Position numbers and translations under genes: made by a program. Below the pieces are notes generated by a model. The model saw only the letters and a list, made by a program, of their open reading frames with translations, was not told the DNA's origin and did not search any database. This document shows positions 19,575 through 28,193 of a stretch of 43,919 nucleotides of DNA, piece by piece. This stretch comes from an uncultured Collinsella sp. (GTDB lineage: Bacteria > Actinomycetota > Coriobacteriia > Coriobacteriales > Coriobacteriaceae): the NCBI GenBank assembly GCA_959606065.1, contig CAUHHV010000019.1:1-43919 (forward strand), read 5' to 3'. How positions within the stretch are numbered: position 1 is the stretch's first letter; the number at the start of each line of letters is the position of its first letter.

Positions 19575-21752
19575 TTAGGGGAGGAGCTTCATGGCGGCGT
19601 CGTGAGCGGTGCGCTCGTAGGTGTCGTCGAGGGGCTTGAGCGGCAGCAGGGCGGCGGCCTGTGCGTCGCCACGGCGCTCAAGGGCGTGGGCGATGAGCCA
19701 GTCGGCGAGCTCGGGGTTCTTGGGCAGTGCCGGTCCGTGTAGATACGTGCCGATGACGCCCTTGTAGATCAGGCCCTCAAAGCCATCGTCGCCGTTGTTG
19801 CCGGTGCCCGCGACGACGGACGTTCCGAGCGGCGTGGCATCGACGTCCAAAAGCGTGCGGCCGCCGTGGTTCTCGAATCCGACAAAGGGCTCGGGCGCCA
19901 GGTCGGTCTTGACGGCGACGTTGCCGATCAGGCGGTCGGAGCCGCGCACAGTCTCGGCGGCAATGACCCCCAGACCCTCGATGCGATCCTCGCCCATATA
20001 GTACGAACGGCCGAGCAGCTGATAGCCGCCACAGATGGCAAGCAGCGAGCCGCCATCCTCAACATAGGCCGCGACCTTGTCTTTTTGGGCGAGCAGCTCG
20101 TGTGCCACGGCTAGCTGGTCGCGGTCGGAGCCGCCACCCATCATGACGATATCGGCATCGGCCAAATCAAGCGTCTCGCCCATACGGACCTCGTCCACGC
20201 GCACGGGAATGCCACGCCAGGCGCAGCGGCGCTCGAGGGCGATAACGTTGCCGCCGTCGGCATAGAGGTTGAGGGCATCGGGGTACAGGTAGACGATACG
20301 CAGGGGGCGCGAAAGCTCGACCGGCGCGATACCGACAGGAAGAGCGCTGCCGTCGGCACGGACTGCGGCGCGGGCGGCAACCGTGGCTGCATCGGCACCC
20401 TTCAGCCCGTCGAGTTCTTTGACCAGCGGCGGGAAGGCCGTGTAGTTGGCGACGGCGTAGAAGGTGTCATCGGCGGCCTCGTCTGCCACGGCGCCGATCG
20501 CCTGCGCGACGTCCGAGATAATCGCGGCATCGATGCCGGCGTACTTGAGGCGTACCTGCATGTCGTGCGCACGCGTGCCTCCGGCAAAGGCGACAAGATC
20601 CGGCGTGTCGGCGATGCGCTCGAAGTCGACATCGTAGATCCACGAGACATCGTGGCCGTCGGCATCGTTATCGTTTAGGAAGAAGGCGCAGAGCCTGCCG
20701 CCTGCCGTTTTAATGGACTGGATCTGGCGATCGAAGCCCACGGGATTCTTGGCCAGGTTGGCCTCGACGGTGCGGCCGGCAATATCCCAGCGGCCCATGC
20801 GTCCGCCGGCGGGCACGTAGGCATTAAGCGTGGGCTGCAGGTGCGCCGCGTCCACGCCCAGCTCGTGCGCCGCAAAGAAGGCGGCGGCGACGTTATAGAC
20901 CATGTACAGGCCGTTGTAGCGCGTGGCGATGTGCACGGCGGGCGCGTTGGCCTCGGGTCCAAAGGCCAGGTCAAAGCCGTAGCCGTCGCAGCCGAGCTCA
21001 ACGCCCGTCACGCGGCGGAGCAGCGCGGGGCGACCCCAGCCGCACGAAGGGCAATGATAGGCGCCCAGCTGTCCGTACTGCACATAGTCGTATTCCAGCG
21101 GGGCGTTGCACTGCGAGCAAAAACGCGAGTCGCTAATGCGGTCGGACTCGGTGCCCGTGGCGCCGTCGATGCCAAAGGCGATGCTCGTGTTGGGGACGCG
21201 CGCGGCGATCGAGGCGCACAGCGGATCGTCGGCGTTGTAGATGAGCGTCGTTGCCGGAGAGAGCTCCAACGCATGGGCGATGACGTCTTGGGTATGGTCG
21301 ATCTCGCCGTAGCGGTCTAGCTGGTCGCGGAACAGGTTGAGCAGCACAAAGTACGTCGGTTTGAGCTTGGGCAGAACGCGTACGGTGTAGAGCTCGTCGC
21401 ACTCAAAAACGCCCACGCGCTTGCCGCTGCTGGTGTGCTTAAGGCTGCCGCGGGCCTCGAGCAGAGCACCCACCACACCAGGCTCCATATTGTTGCCGGC
21501 ACGGTTGCACACCACGGTAGCGCCGCTGGCAGCAACGGCGTCAGCGATGAGGTTGGAGGTGGTGGTCTTGCCATTAGTACCGGTAATCACCACGCTGCGG
21601 TCGACCAGGCTCGCGAGGTCGCTCAGCAGCTCGGGGTCGATCTTCATGGCGATGCGGCCGGGAAGCACGCCACCCTGGCGTTTGAGGACAGAGCGCAGTC
21701 CCCAGCGGGCGATATCGCTCGAGGTGCAGGCGAGAGATGAGCGGAGGTTCAT
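19575..21752 (-). CDS. MurT-GatD fusion, lipid II isoglutaminyl synthase
   Basis: A 725-residue fusion of two enzymes that normally form a complex amidating the D-glutamate of lipid II. Residues 1-460 are MurT: Walker A ITGTNGKTTT, a four-cysteine zinc ribbon (CSQCNAPL, then CPSCGWG), and DGHDVSWIYDVDFE from DUF1727 with the catalytic aspartate. After a linker of about 25 residues, residues 480-725 are GatD, a class I glutamine amidotransferase, with nucleophile CGGYQ and histidine in GFENHGG. S. aureus murT and gatD are separate adjacent genes in the same order. ATG 21752 has AGGAA upstream. It is the last gene of an operon with two helical-repeat proteins. Confidence 0.93.
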   Translation of the reverse strand: MNLRSSLACTSSDIARWGLRSVLKRQGGVLPGRIAMKIDPELLSDLASLVDRSVVITGTNGKTTTSNLIADAVAASGATVVCNRAGNNMEPGVVGALLEARGSLKHTSSGKRVGVFECDELYTVRVLPKLKPTYFVLLNLFRDQLDRYGEIDHTQDVIAHALELSPATTLIYNADDPLCASIAARVPNTSIAFGIDGATGTESDRISDSRFCSQCNAPLEYDYVQYGQLGAYHCPSCGWGRPALLRRVTGVELGCDGYGFDLAFGPEANAPAVHIATRYNGLYMVYNVAAAFFAAHELGVDAAHLQPTLNAYVPAGGRMGRWDIAGRTVEANLAKNPVGFDRQIQSIKTAGGRLCAFFLNDNDADGHDVSWIYDVDFERIADTPDLVAFAGGTRAHDMQVRLKYAGIDAAIISDVAQAIGAVADEAADDTFYAVANYTAFPPLVKELDGLKGADAATVAARAAVRADGSALPVGIAPVELSRPLRIVYLYPDALNLYADGGNVIALERRCAWRGIPVRVDEVRMGETLDLADADIVMMGGGSDRDQLAVAHELLAQKDKVAAYVEDGGSLLAICGGYQLLGRSYYMGEDRIEGLGVIAAETVRGSDRLIGNVAVKTDLAPEPFVGFENHGGRTLLDVDATPLGTSVVAGTGNNGDDGFEGLIYKGVIGTYLHGPALPKNPELADWLIAHALERRGDAQAAALLPLKPLDDTYERTAHDAAMKLLP

Positions 21753-21797
21753 GAAGCCGTTCCTAACATAGATGACATGGTCGGGGCGATCGCGTCG

Positions 21798-22841
21798 CTA
21801 AAAGCCGTAGCGGCGCGCAAATTCCTGGGCGAGCTGCGATACATCTTCGCAGGCGTTGGCCCAGGGGGCAAAGTCGGGGGTGTCCGAGATAATGCCGTCG
21901 GCCTCCCAAACTGCCTGGTGCGAAAGGTCCCAGGGGTCGCGCGGCTCGGGCCGGCAGGGAAGATACGGCGTCTGGTACATGGGATTCAGCAAGAAGAACG
22001 CGCCGCCCTCGCAGCGGTTAGCGAACTCACGCAGCGCACGCACCGCCGGGCGCATCTTGTTCGTTTTGAACAGCAAGATCGTGCGGGCGAGCAGGTACCA
22101 AGGAGAGTTCTCGAGTGCATCGGCTCCCATCTGCTCCTCGAGCTGATGCGCCAGGGCAAAAAAGCCGTCCTGGTCTTCCAAGCGGGCGAGGGCAAGCAAT
22201 ACGGTGCCGGCGGCCCGGGTGGGATAGCCCTCCGCCTTAAGGACACGGCGAGCATAGTTGGCGGCGGCGCGGTAACGAGCGCTCGCCATGCACAGCTGCG
22301 AGATGGCCTCGAGTGTGTGAAGCCACCCGATAAGGGCCGGCTCGCTCACGGTAAGGTCCGCTGCGGTGACACCGTCGGCCAAAACATTATTGGCCCAATA
22401 GTGCGGGGCCTCCATATCAAACCCGGGCACGCTCTGTTGCAGGTAGTCGGCCGTGGTCGCCTCGAGCTTCATCAGGTCGCCCAGGCAGGCGTCAACGGGC
22501 GTGTCCGCCAAAATGATGGCGAGCAGCTGCGCGTCGACGGCCAGCGCATCGATGCGGACGATCTTGAGCAGCTCATCACGCATATCGTCGAACAGGCGGT
22601 TGCGCGTCTGCTCAAACTCCTCGTCGCTGCCCATGTCCTCGATGCGATGGAGCTCGTCGAGCAGGTGGCGATGAACACCGGCATAGGACAGCAGCGCCCG
22701 GGCATGCTCGGACTGCGCATACTTTTGGGGATTCGCACTCATGTCGTTATGGACAAGCTCGCGTGCTGCATCGGTGAGCTCGGGGTGCGACGCCAGATAG
22801 GTGCGCTCCAAGTAGGCGGGGATGTAGACGCTCGGATCCAT
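21798..22841 (-). CDS. Helical-repeat (TPR-like) protein, paralogue of its neighbour
   Basis: A 347-residue soluble, alpha-helical protein with no signal peptide or catalytic motif. The part SARYRAAANYARRVLKAEGYPTRAAGTVLLALARLE has TPR-like helix spacing and aligns with the RYRMSLEAANRSLDF region of the next gene, so the two are likely paralogues. The start codon overlaps the stop of that gene as TAATG, implying equal expression. By operon position it may assist the MurT-GatD enzyme or cell-wall work, but this is only inference. Stop to murT-gatD start is 45 bases. Confidence 0.75.
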   Translation of the reverse strand: MDPSVYIPAYLERTYLASHPELTDAARELVHNDMSANPQKYAQSEHARALLSYAGVHRHLLDELHRIEDMGSDEEFEQTRNRLFDDMRDELLKIVRIDALAVDAQLLAIILADTPVDACLGDLMKLEATTADYLQQSVPGFDMEAPHYWANNVLADGVTAADLTVSEPALIGWLHTLEAISQLCMASARYRAAANYARRVLKAEGYPTRAAGTVLLALARLEDQDGFFALAHQLEEQMGADALENSPWYLLARTILLFKTNKMRPAVRALREFANRCEGGAFFLLNPMYQTPYLPCRPEPRDPWDLSHQAVWEADGIISDTPDFAPWANACEDVSQLAQEFARRYGF

Positions 22842-23917
22842 TAGAGGTCCCCTCCCTTAAATGGAAGCCCCTGCTCGGCCGCGCGCAGGATGCGCTCGTC
22901 GATCTGGGAACGCACGATGTCGTTGGTGGCGACCCAGGCGGCAAAGCTGGCGTTGTCGGGAGCGCCCAGGCCCTCCTGCAGTACCGGCGTCGCCTCGGAC
23001 AGTGCAAGGACGAGCTCGTCGGTGGAGCCTGCACCCACGTTGACGCGGGCATAGACGCCATCGGGAAACTCGGTTTGGAAGTAGAGCGCCTCGGCCGCGT
23101 GCGGACACGATCGCGCAAGGATACGCAGGTAGTGCTCGGCGCCCTCGTAGTCCAGCTCGCGCCAGGCTGCGCTCATCAGCGCGATGAGCGTCCACGGGTC
23201 CAAGTCGCGCTCCGCATCCTTGGGACGGCGGCGCAGCGGGGTATTCGCGAGGTACGGCACGGAGTGAGCGGAGCGAAAGCGCTTGAGCTCCTCGGCGGGG
23301 TATTCGAGCTTTGCCATGGCGAGCATCGCGGTGTGGCGGACACCGGCGGGGTCGTTGGGCGCAAAGTCCAAGCTGCGATTTGCGGCTTCGAGCGACATGC
23401 GATAGCGTCCGCTAATGAGGGCGCGCGATGCCAAGGCGGCAAGCCAGCGCAGGTAGGGGCGGCGCATAAGATCGCCTGCGGCCTCGCGCTCGTAGGGGTC
23501 CTGCGCCGAGGCGATCTTGAGCGCCAGGTCATGCTCGACTTCATCGCGCTTGGATACCAAGTACTGTACGTATTCCTCGTTGGATTCGGCGGTGAGCGCC
23601 GTCAGCATGCGCTGGGCATCCCAGTTAGCCGGATCGAGCGCGGCGGCCTCGCGGAGCATGTTCTCGGCTGCGGTCTCTTCCTGCTCTGCCTGGGCGTCGT
23701 CGGGGATAAAGGGGGTGCGGTAGTCGACAGCCTCGACCACCTTGGCAATCAGATGCCCGGCGCGGTCGCGGTCGTGCACGATGAGCGGCGCGGGGTCGCG
23801 GGTGAATTGTTCCATCAGACGCTCTACGGCGGCACCGTCGGTGAGCGGGATATTGTCGCGGCGCAAGGCCTCAAGAACGAGGCGATGGCAATCCTCCTGT
23901 ATGGGGTCGAATGCCAT
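22841..23917 (-). CDS. Helical-repeat (TPR-like) protein, first gene of the operon
   Basis: A 358-residue soluble helical protein. A segment near residues 90-130 (AENMLREAAALDPANWDAQRMLTAL) is a typical TPR pair, followed by SGRYRMSLEAANRSLDFAPND, which matches the paralogue downstream. The protein may resemble the ST7-type TPR family, but I cannot confirm that by eye. Start ATG 23917 is fixed by AAGGAGG; the longer frame to 23947 would place that site inside the gene. It is coupled to the next gene by TAATG. No function is assigned. Confidence 0.75.
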   Translation of the reverse strand: MAFDPIQEDCHRLVLEALRRDNIPLTDGAAVERLMEQFTRDPAPLIVHDRDRAGHLIAKVVEAVDYRTPFIPDDAQAEQEETAAENMLREAAALDPANWDAQRMLTALTAESNEEYVQYLVSKRDEVEHDLALKIASAQDPYEREAAGDLMRRPYLRWLAALASRALISGRYRMSLEAANRSLDFAPNDPAGVRHTAMLAMAKLEYPAEELKRFRSAHSVPYLANTPLRRRPKDAERDLDPWTLIALMSAAWRELDYEGAEHYLRILARSCPHAAEALYFQTEFPDGVYARVNVGAGSTDELVLALSEATPVLQEGLGAPDNASFAAWVATNDIVRSQIDERILRAAEQGLPFKGGDL

Positions 23918-24417
23918 GGAGCCTCCTTTGCTGCGGTTAGGGTTCAAATATCTCTATATAAGGTTCTAGTTTACCCGCATGTGGCACACCGGAGGTGCCG
24001 CACTTGGACATGCACCTTTGCACCACGAAGACGGATGTCGCACAAATGTCGGCATCCTGGACGACCGAGTGGTATCACGGTGCCGCAAACGGTCGATTTT
24101 TGGCGGCGAACGGGGCGCATTTTGGAGGGGCACAGTCCTGCCCGGGATATGTGGTCAACCTTGATAAAACGTTTGCCCAGCTTGGGAGTATGAATGCCCC
24201 ACAAGGGTCTTCAGGGATAGAAAAAACGTTTCATCATTGTCGGCTTTAGGTGAATAACTGACCAACCAGAACGGTAGAATAGTGTTTGTCTGAGCGTTGA
24301 GACGTTTAGACATCGCGCATTGTCATCGCCGGCAACGCGCAAAACGGTCCTAACGGAGCCAATCGGGTGCTCCGTTATATACGCAAGTCTAAGAGGGGCT
24401 TGTTTAGGAGGCACAGT
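23918..24417. promoter_or_regulatory. Divergent control region with repeated AAAACGTTT sites
   Basis: 500 bases between the helical-repeat operon and the alcohol dehydrogenase, with no convincing gene. AAAACGTTT occurs at 24166-24174 and 24223-24231 (57 bp apart), and a looser GAGACGTTT lies near 24310. The core AAACGTTT is palindromic, as in LacI-family operators. A possible -10, TAGAAT, lies near 24273. The remainder, including a 77-codon minus-strand frame, shows nothing I can support. Confidence 0.45.
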
Positions 24418-25641
24418 ATGGGACGTTTTACCAATCCTCGCGATCTGTACTTTGGTGAGGGCGCTCGCCACGAGGTGAAGAACCTCAAGGGCAAGAAGGC
24501 CATCATCGTTTCTGGCGGCAGCTCTATGCGCCGCGGCGGGTTCCTGCAGGACGTCGAGAACGACCTTAAGGAAGGCGGCTTCGAGGTCAAGCTGTTCGAG
24601 GGCGTCGAGTCCGACCCGTCCATCGAGACGGTCATGAAGGGCGCCGAGGCCATGCGCGAGTTCGAGCCCGACTGGATTATCGCCATCGGCGGCGGCTCGC
24701 CCATCGATGCCGCTAAGGCCATGTGGGTCTTCTACGAGTATCCCGAGGAGTCCTTCGATAACATCATCCAGCCGTTCAGCTTCCCCGAGCTGCGTCAGAA
24801 GGCTCATTTCTGCGCCATCTCCTCTACCTCCGGCACCGCTACCGAGGTCACCGCGTTCTCCGTCATTACCGACTACGCCAAGGGCATCAAGTACCCGCTG
24901 GCCGACTTCAACATCACCCCTGATGTCGCCATCGTCGACCCCGAGCTCACCTACACCATGCCCGCCAAGCTGTGCGCCCACACCGGCATGGACGCTCTGA
25001 CCCACTGCATGGAGGCCTACGTTTCCACCTGCGCCTCTATGTTCACCGACGCCAACGCCCTGCACGGCATCCGCGAGATCGTCGAGTGGCTGCCCAAGTC
25101 CTATGCTGGCGACCATGAGGCCCGTCAGCACATGCACGAGGCTCAGTGCATCGCCGGTATCGCCTTCTCCTCGGGCCTGCTCGGCATCGTTCACTCCATG
25201 GCTCACAAGACCGGTGCAGCCTTCGAGAACGGCCACATCATCCACGGTGCCGCTAACGCCATGTACCTGGGCAAGGTCATCCAGTGGAACTCCAAGGACC
25301 CGCGCGCTGCCGAGCGTTACGCTTACGTGGCCAAGGAGATCCTGCACCTTCCCGGCGAGACCAACGAGGAGCTCATCGCTGCGCTCGTCCAGAAGATTCG
25401 CGACCTCAACGACCAGCTCAACATTCCGCAGTCCATCAAGGATTACGCGAATGGTGGCGTGAAGGTCGACGCCGAGAACCCGCAGATGGTTTCCGAGGAG
25501 GAGTTCCTCGCGAAGCTCCCCGAGATCGCCGCGAACGCCGAGCAGGACGCCTGCACGCCCGAGAACCCGCGTGAGACCAAGGCTGCCGACTTCGAGAAGA
25601 TCCTCAAGGCCTGCTACTACGACACCGACATCGATTTCTAA
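24418..25641 (+). CDS. Iron-containing alcohol dehydrogenase
   Basis: A 407-residue group III (Fe-dependent) dehydrogenase, probably reducing an aldehyde with NAD(P)H during fermentation. AIGGGSPIDAAKAM is the nucleotide-binding signature. The metal ligands are visible as D and H in GMDALTHCMEAY and two H in VHSMAHKTGAAFENGHIIHG. The layout resembles NADH-dependent butanol dehydrogenases, but substrate cannot be read from sequence. The start is ATG 24418 because AGGAGG is seven bases upstream. Codons are strongly biased to C/G-ending forms, suggesting high expression. Own terminator follows. Confidence 0.93.
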   Translation: MGRFTNPRDLYFGEGARHEVKNLKGKKAIIVSGGSSMRRGGFLQDVENDLKEGGFEVKLFEGVESDPSIETVMKGAEAMREFEPDWIIAIGGGSPIDAAKAMWVFYEYPEESFDNIIQPFSFPELRQKAHFCAISSTSGTATEVTAFSVITDYAKGIKYPLADFNITPDVAIVDPELTYTMPAKLCAHTGMDALTHCMEAYVSTCASMFTDANALHGIREIVEWLPKSYAGDHEARQHMHEAQCIAGIAFSSGLLGIVHSMAHKTGAAFENGHIIHGAANAMYLGKVIQWNSKDPRAAERYAYVAKEILHLPGETNEELIAALVQKIRDLNDQLNIPQSIKDYANGGVKVDAENPQMVSEEEFLAKLPEIAANAEQDACTPENPRETKAADFEKILKACYYDTDIDF

Positions 25642-25662
25642 TCGACTCTTGTTATCGTAACG

Positions 25663-25703
25663 AGGGGCTCCGCACGCATCCGTACGGAGCCCCTTTCTTT
25701 TTT
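25663..25703 (+). terminator. Terminator of the alcohol dehydrogenase gene
   Basis: AGGGGCTCCG and CGGAGCCCCT form a perfect 10-bp stem with a 12-base loop, then TTTCTTTTTT. Confidence 0.9.
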
Positions 25704-25726
25704 AATTATTAGAGAATGGGATAGTT

Positions 25727-26827
25727 ATGGCTGCAATTTTCAATAGCCCCAGCAAGTACATCCAGGGCCCGGACGAGCTCGCCAAGCTCGGCTCCTATGT
25801 CGAGCCGCTCGGCGCTAAGGCCCTCGTCATCGTGACGCCTTCGGGCAAGAAGCGCGTCGGTGCCAAGATCGAGGGCGGTTTTGCCGAGGCTAAGGCCGAG
25901 CTGCTGTTTGAGGACTTTAACGGCGAGTGCTCCAAGGGCGAGGTCGATCGCCTGGTTGCGCTCGCTCGCGACAACGGCTGCGACATCATCGTCGGCGTCG
26001 GTGGCGGCAAGATCCTCGACACCGCGAAGGCCGTCGCCTACTACCTGGAGTCCCCGGTCATCATTTGCCCCACCATCGCTTCGACCGATGCCCCGTGCTC
26101 GGCGCTCTCCGTGCTCTATACCGATGACGGCCAGTTCGATAAGTACCTGTTCCTTAAGGCGAACCCCAATATCGTTCTTATGGATACGACGGTTATCGCG
26201 GCGAGCCCGGTACGCCTGACGGTGGCAGGTATGGGCGATGCGCTCGCAACCTACTTTGAGGCCCAGGCGACGCACGATGCCGACGGTGGCACCTGCGCTG
26301 GTGGCAAAGGCGGCATGGCCGGTCTGGCGCTTGCCAAGCTCTGCTACGAGACGCTTATGGCCGATGGCGTCAAGGCCAAGGTCGCGCTGGAGAAGGGTGC
26401 GCTCACGCCTGCCGTCGAGCATATCATCGAGGCCAATACGCTGCTTTCGGGCATTGGCTTTGAGAGCTCGGGCCTTGCTGCTGCTCATGCCATCCACAAT
26501 GGCCTGACGATGCTGCCCGAGTGCCACGGCATGTATCACGGCGAGAAGGTCGCCTTTGGCACCATCGTTCAGCTGGTACTCGAGGATGCTCCGACTGAGA
26601 AACTCGAGGAAGTCTTGGGCTTCTGCATTGAGCTGGGCCTGCCGGTCACGATGAAGGAACTTGGCGTTGCCGAGCTTACGCGCGAGCAGGCCATGATTGT
26701 TGCCGAGGCCGCCTGCGCGCCCGATGACACCATGTGCAACATGCCGTTTGAGGTGACGCCCGAGATGGTCGCAAACGCCATCCTGGGTGCCGACGCGCTG
26801 GGTCACTACTACCTTATGGATGAGTAA
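25727..26827 (+). CDS. gldA: Glycerol dehydrogenase
   Basis: A 366-residue zinc-dependent member of the iron-type dehydrogenase superfamily, oxidising glycerol to dihydroxyacetone with NAD+. Signatures: PSKYIQGPDEL at the N-terminus, GVGGGKILDTAKAV (nucleotide binding), TIASTDAPCSALSVLY, and the metal ligands D in GMGDALATYFEA, H in AAAHAIHNGLT and H in MYHGEKVAFG. ATG 25727 lacks a good Shine-Dalgarno, but length and N-terminus fit GldA. Lies between two terminators, so it is probably transcribed alone from a promoter in the 24-base gap or by readthrough. Confidence 0.93.
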   Translation: MAAIFNSPSKYIQGPDELAKLGSYVEPLGAKALVIVTPSGKKRVGAKIEGGFAEAKAELLFEDFNGECSKGEVDRLVALARDNGCDIIVGVGGGKILDTAKAVAYYLESPVIICPTIASTDAPCSALSVLYTDDGQFDKYLFLKANPNIVLMDTTVIAASPVRLTVAGMGDALATYFEAQATHDADGGTCAGGKGGMAGLALAKLCYETLMADGVKAKVALEKGALTPAVEHIIEANTLLSGIGFESSGLAAAHAIHNGLTMLPECHGMYHGEKVAFGTIVQLVLEDAPTEKLEEVLGFCIELGLPVTMKELGVAELTREQAMIVAEAACAPDDTMCNMPFEVTPEMVANAILGADALGHYYLMDE

Positions 26828-26839
26828 ATCAAGCTAAGG

Positions 26840-26875
26840 AAGGGGCAAAGCCAGCAGACGGCTTTGCCCCTTTTT
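26840..26875 (+). terminator. Terminator of gldA
   Basis: AAGGGGCAAAGCC and GGCTTTGCCCCTT form a perfect 13-bp stem with a 7-base loop, followed by TTT. Confidence 0.92.
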
Positions 26876-26880
26876 GCTAT

Positions 26881-26943
26881 GGTGCAAACCAACCTGACCC
26901 CATCGCACCAAGTTGGTGCAAAGGGGTCAGGTTACTTTGCACC
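26881..26943. repeat. REP-like nested hairpin
   Basis: The outer arms begin GGTGCAAACC and end TTTGCACC (about 21 bp with two mismatches, including CAACCTGACCCC against GGGGTCAGGTT). The centre has a second perfect pair, GCACCAA/TTGGTGC. The GGGGTCAGG core resembles the repeat at 19535-19567. It sits between the two glycerol dehydrogenase genes. Confidence 0.75.
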
Positions 26944-26974
26944 AATCGTTGTTTGATGAAGGGCGGATTCTCGT

Positions 26975-28042
26975 ATGGCGCTTCCTATGGTTTACGGCGG
27001 TCCCGGTCGGTATGTTCAGGGGCCGGGCGAACTTTCGCGTCAGGGCAGGTATTTGTCATGGTTGGGCTGCGCTGCCTATGTCTTGTTTGACCAGGGCACC
27101 GAGGATCGGCTGTGCAGGCAGATTGTCGATGGATTTCTGGACGACGATCTAAGCGAGCCGTTCTTTAAAATTTACAACGGTCCGTGTACGGAAGAGGCTG
27201 TTGCCGAAATGGCTAAGGAAGCCCAGGCTGAGTATTGCGACATGGTGGTGGGTATTGGCGGTGGCAAGATGCTCGATATCGCCAAGGCAGTAGCGTTTTA
27301 TGCCGAGTTGCCGTTGTGCGTATGTCCCACGGCGGCCTCAATGGATGGTCCGTGCAGCGCGATTTCGGTGCTGTATCACGAGGATGGGTCGTTCGACCGC
27401 TACCTGATGCTCGAGAAGAATCCAGATCTGGTCGTGGTCGATACCAACGTGGTCGCAGCGGCCCCACTGCGTATGACGGTCGCTGGTATGGGCGATGCGC
27501 TGGCAACGTACTTCGAGGCGCGTTCGTGCGCCGCGGCGCACGGCGCCAACGAGCACGGTGGCGCGCCGGGGCACTTGGCTCTGGTTGCGGCTCGTGCCTG
27601 CTACGACACACTTATGGAGTGCGGTGTCGCTGCCAAGCGCGATCTCAAAAAGGGGCGTACGTCGCCAGCGGTTGAACGCCTGATCGAGTGCAATATTTTG
27701 CTCTCGGGTGTCGGCTTTGAGAGTGGCGGCTTGGCGTTGGCGCATGCCATCGCCAACGGGCTGACGATTCTGCCCGAGTGCAAGGCCATGCATGGTGAGG
27801 CCGTGGCATTTGGTCTGGTGGTGCAGCTGCGCCTGGAGCGTGCACCCGAGCTTGATCAGGTGCTCGAGTTTTGCCAGCGCGTCGGTCTGCCGACGACGCT
27901 TGAGGAGCTGGGGCTTGATGAGATTACCGATGCCGATTTGCTGAGCGTTGCTGACGCAACTTTTAAGAACGAGCGCAACATGGCCAACGAACAGACAAAG
28001 GTGACCAGGCAAAAGCTCGTGCAGCTCATGTGCGAGGCATAG
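26975..28042 (+). CDS. Glycerol dehydrogenase paralogue
   Basis: A 355-residue paralogue of the upstream GldA. GIGGGKMLDIAKAVAFYAELP, TAASMDGPCSAISVLY and all three metal ligands (GMGDALATYFEAR, LAHAIANGLT, AMHGEAVAFG) are conserved, so it is probably an active enzyme. The N-terminus (MVYGGPGRYVQGPGELSRQG) has the family form. Codon use is less biased than in gldA, suggesting lower expression or later acquisition. AAGGGCGG lies somewhat far upstream of ATG 26975. It may act on another vicinal diol or hydroxyketone. Confidence 0.88.
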   Translation: MALPMVYGGPGRYVQGPGELSRQGRYLSWLGCAAYVLFDQGTEDRLCRQIVDGFLDDDLSEPFFKIYNGPCTEEAVAEMAKEAQAEYCDMVVGIGGGKMLDIAKAVAFYAELPLCVCPTAASMDGPCSAISVLYHEDGSFDRYLMLEKNPDLVVVDTNVVAAAPLRMTVAGMGDALATYFEARSCAAAHGANEHGGAPGHLALVAARACYDTLMECGVAAKRDLKKGRTSPAVERLIECNILLSGVGFESGGLALAHAIANGLTILPECKAMHGEAVAFGLVVQLRLERAPELDQVLEFCQRVGLPTTLEELGLDEITDADLLSVADATFKNERNMANEQTKVTRQKLVQLMCEA

Positions 28043-28193
28043 TTTGGCGCTTGATTGGCCTTGTGCAATCGAGGCGGCGATAGGCCATGGGCTATTTGCC
28101 GCAAAGATGCTCCGCGTGTAATTTGCCCGAGGCGTGGGCCGATAGCGTATCATTATCTCTTGCTTGTTTGCACTGCTCAGGGAGGGGCCGCGC

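Noticed and set aside
23971..24204. 77-codon minus-strand frame in the control region before the alcohol dehydrogenase
   Set aside because: No ribosome binding site and a cysteine/arginine-rich translation without similarity to known domains.
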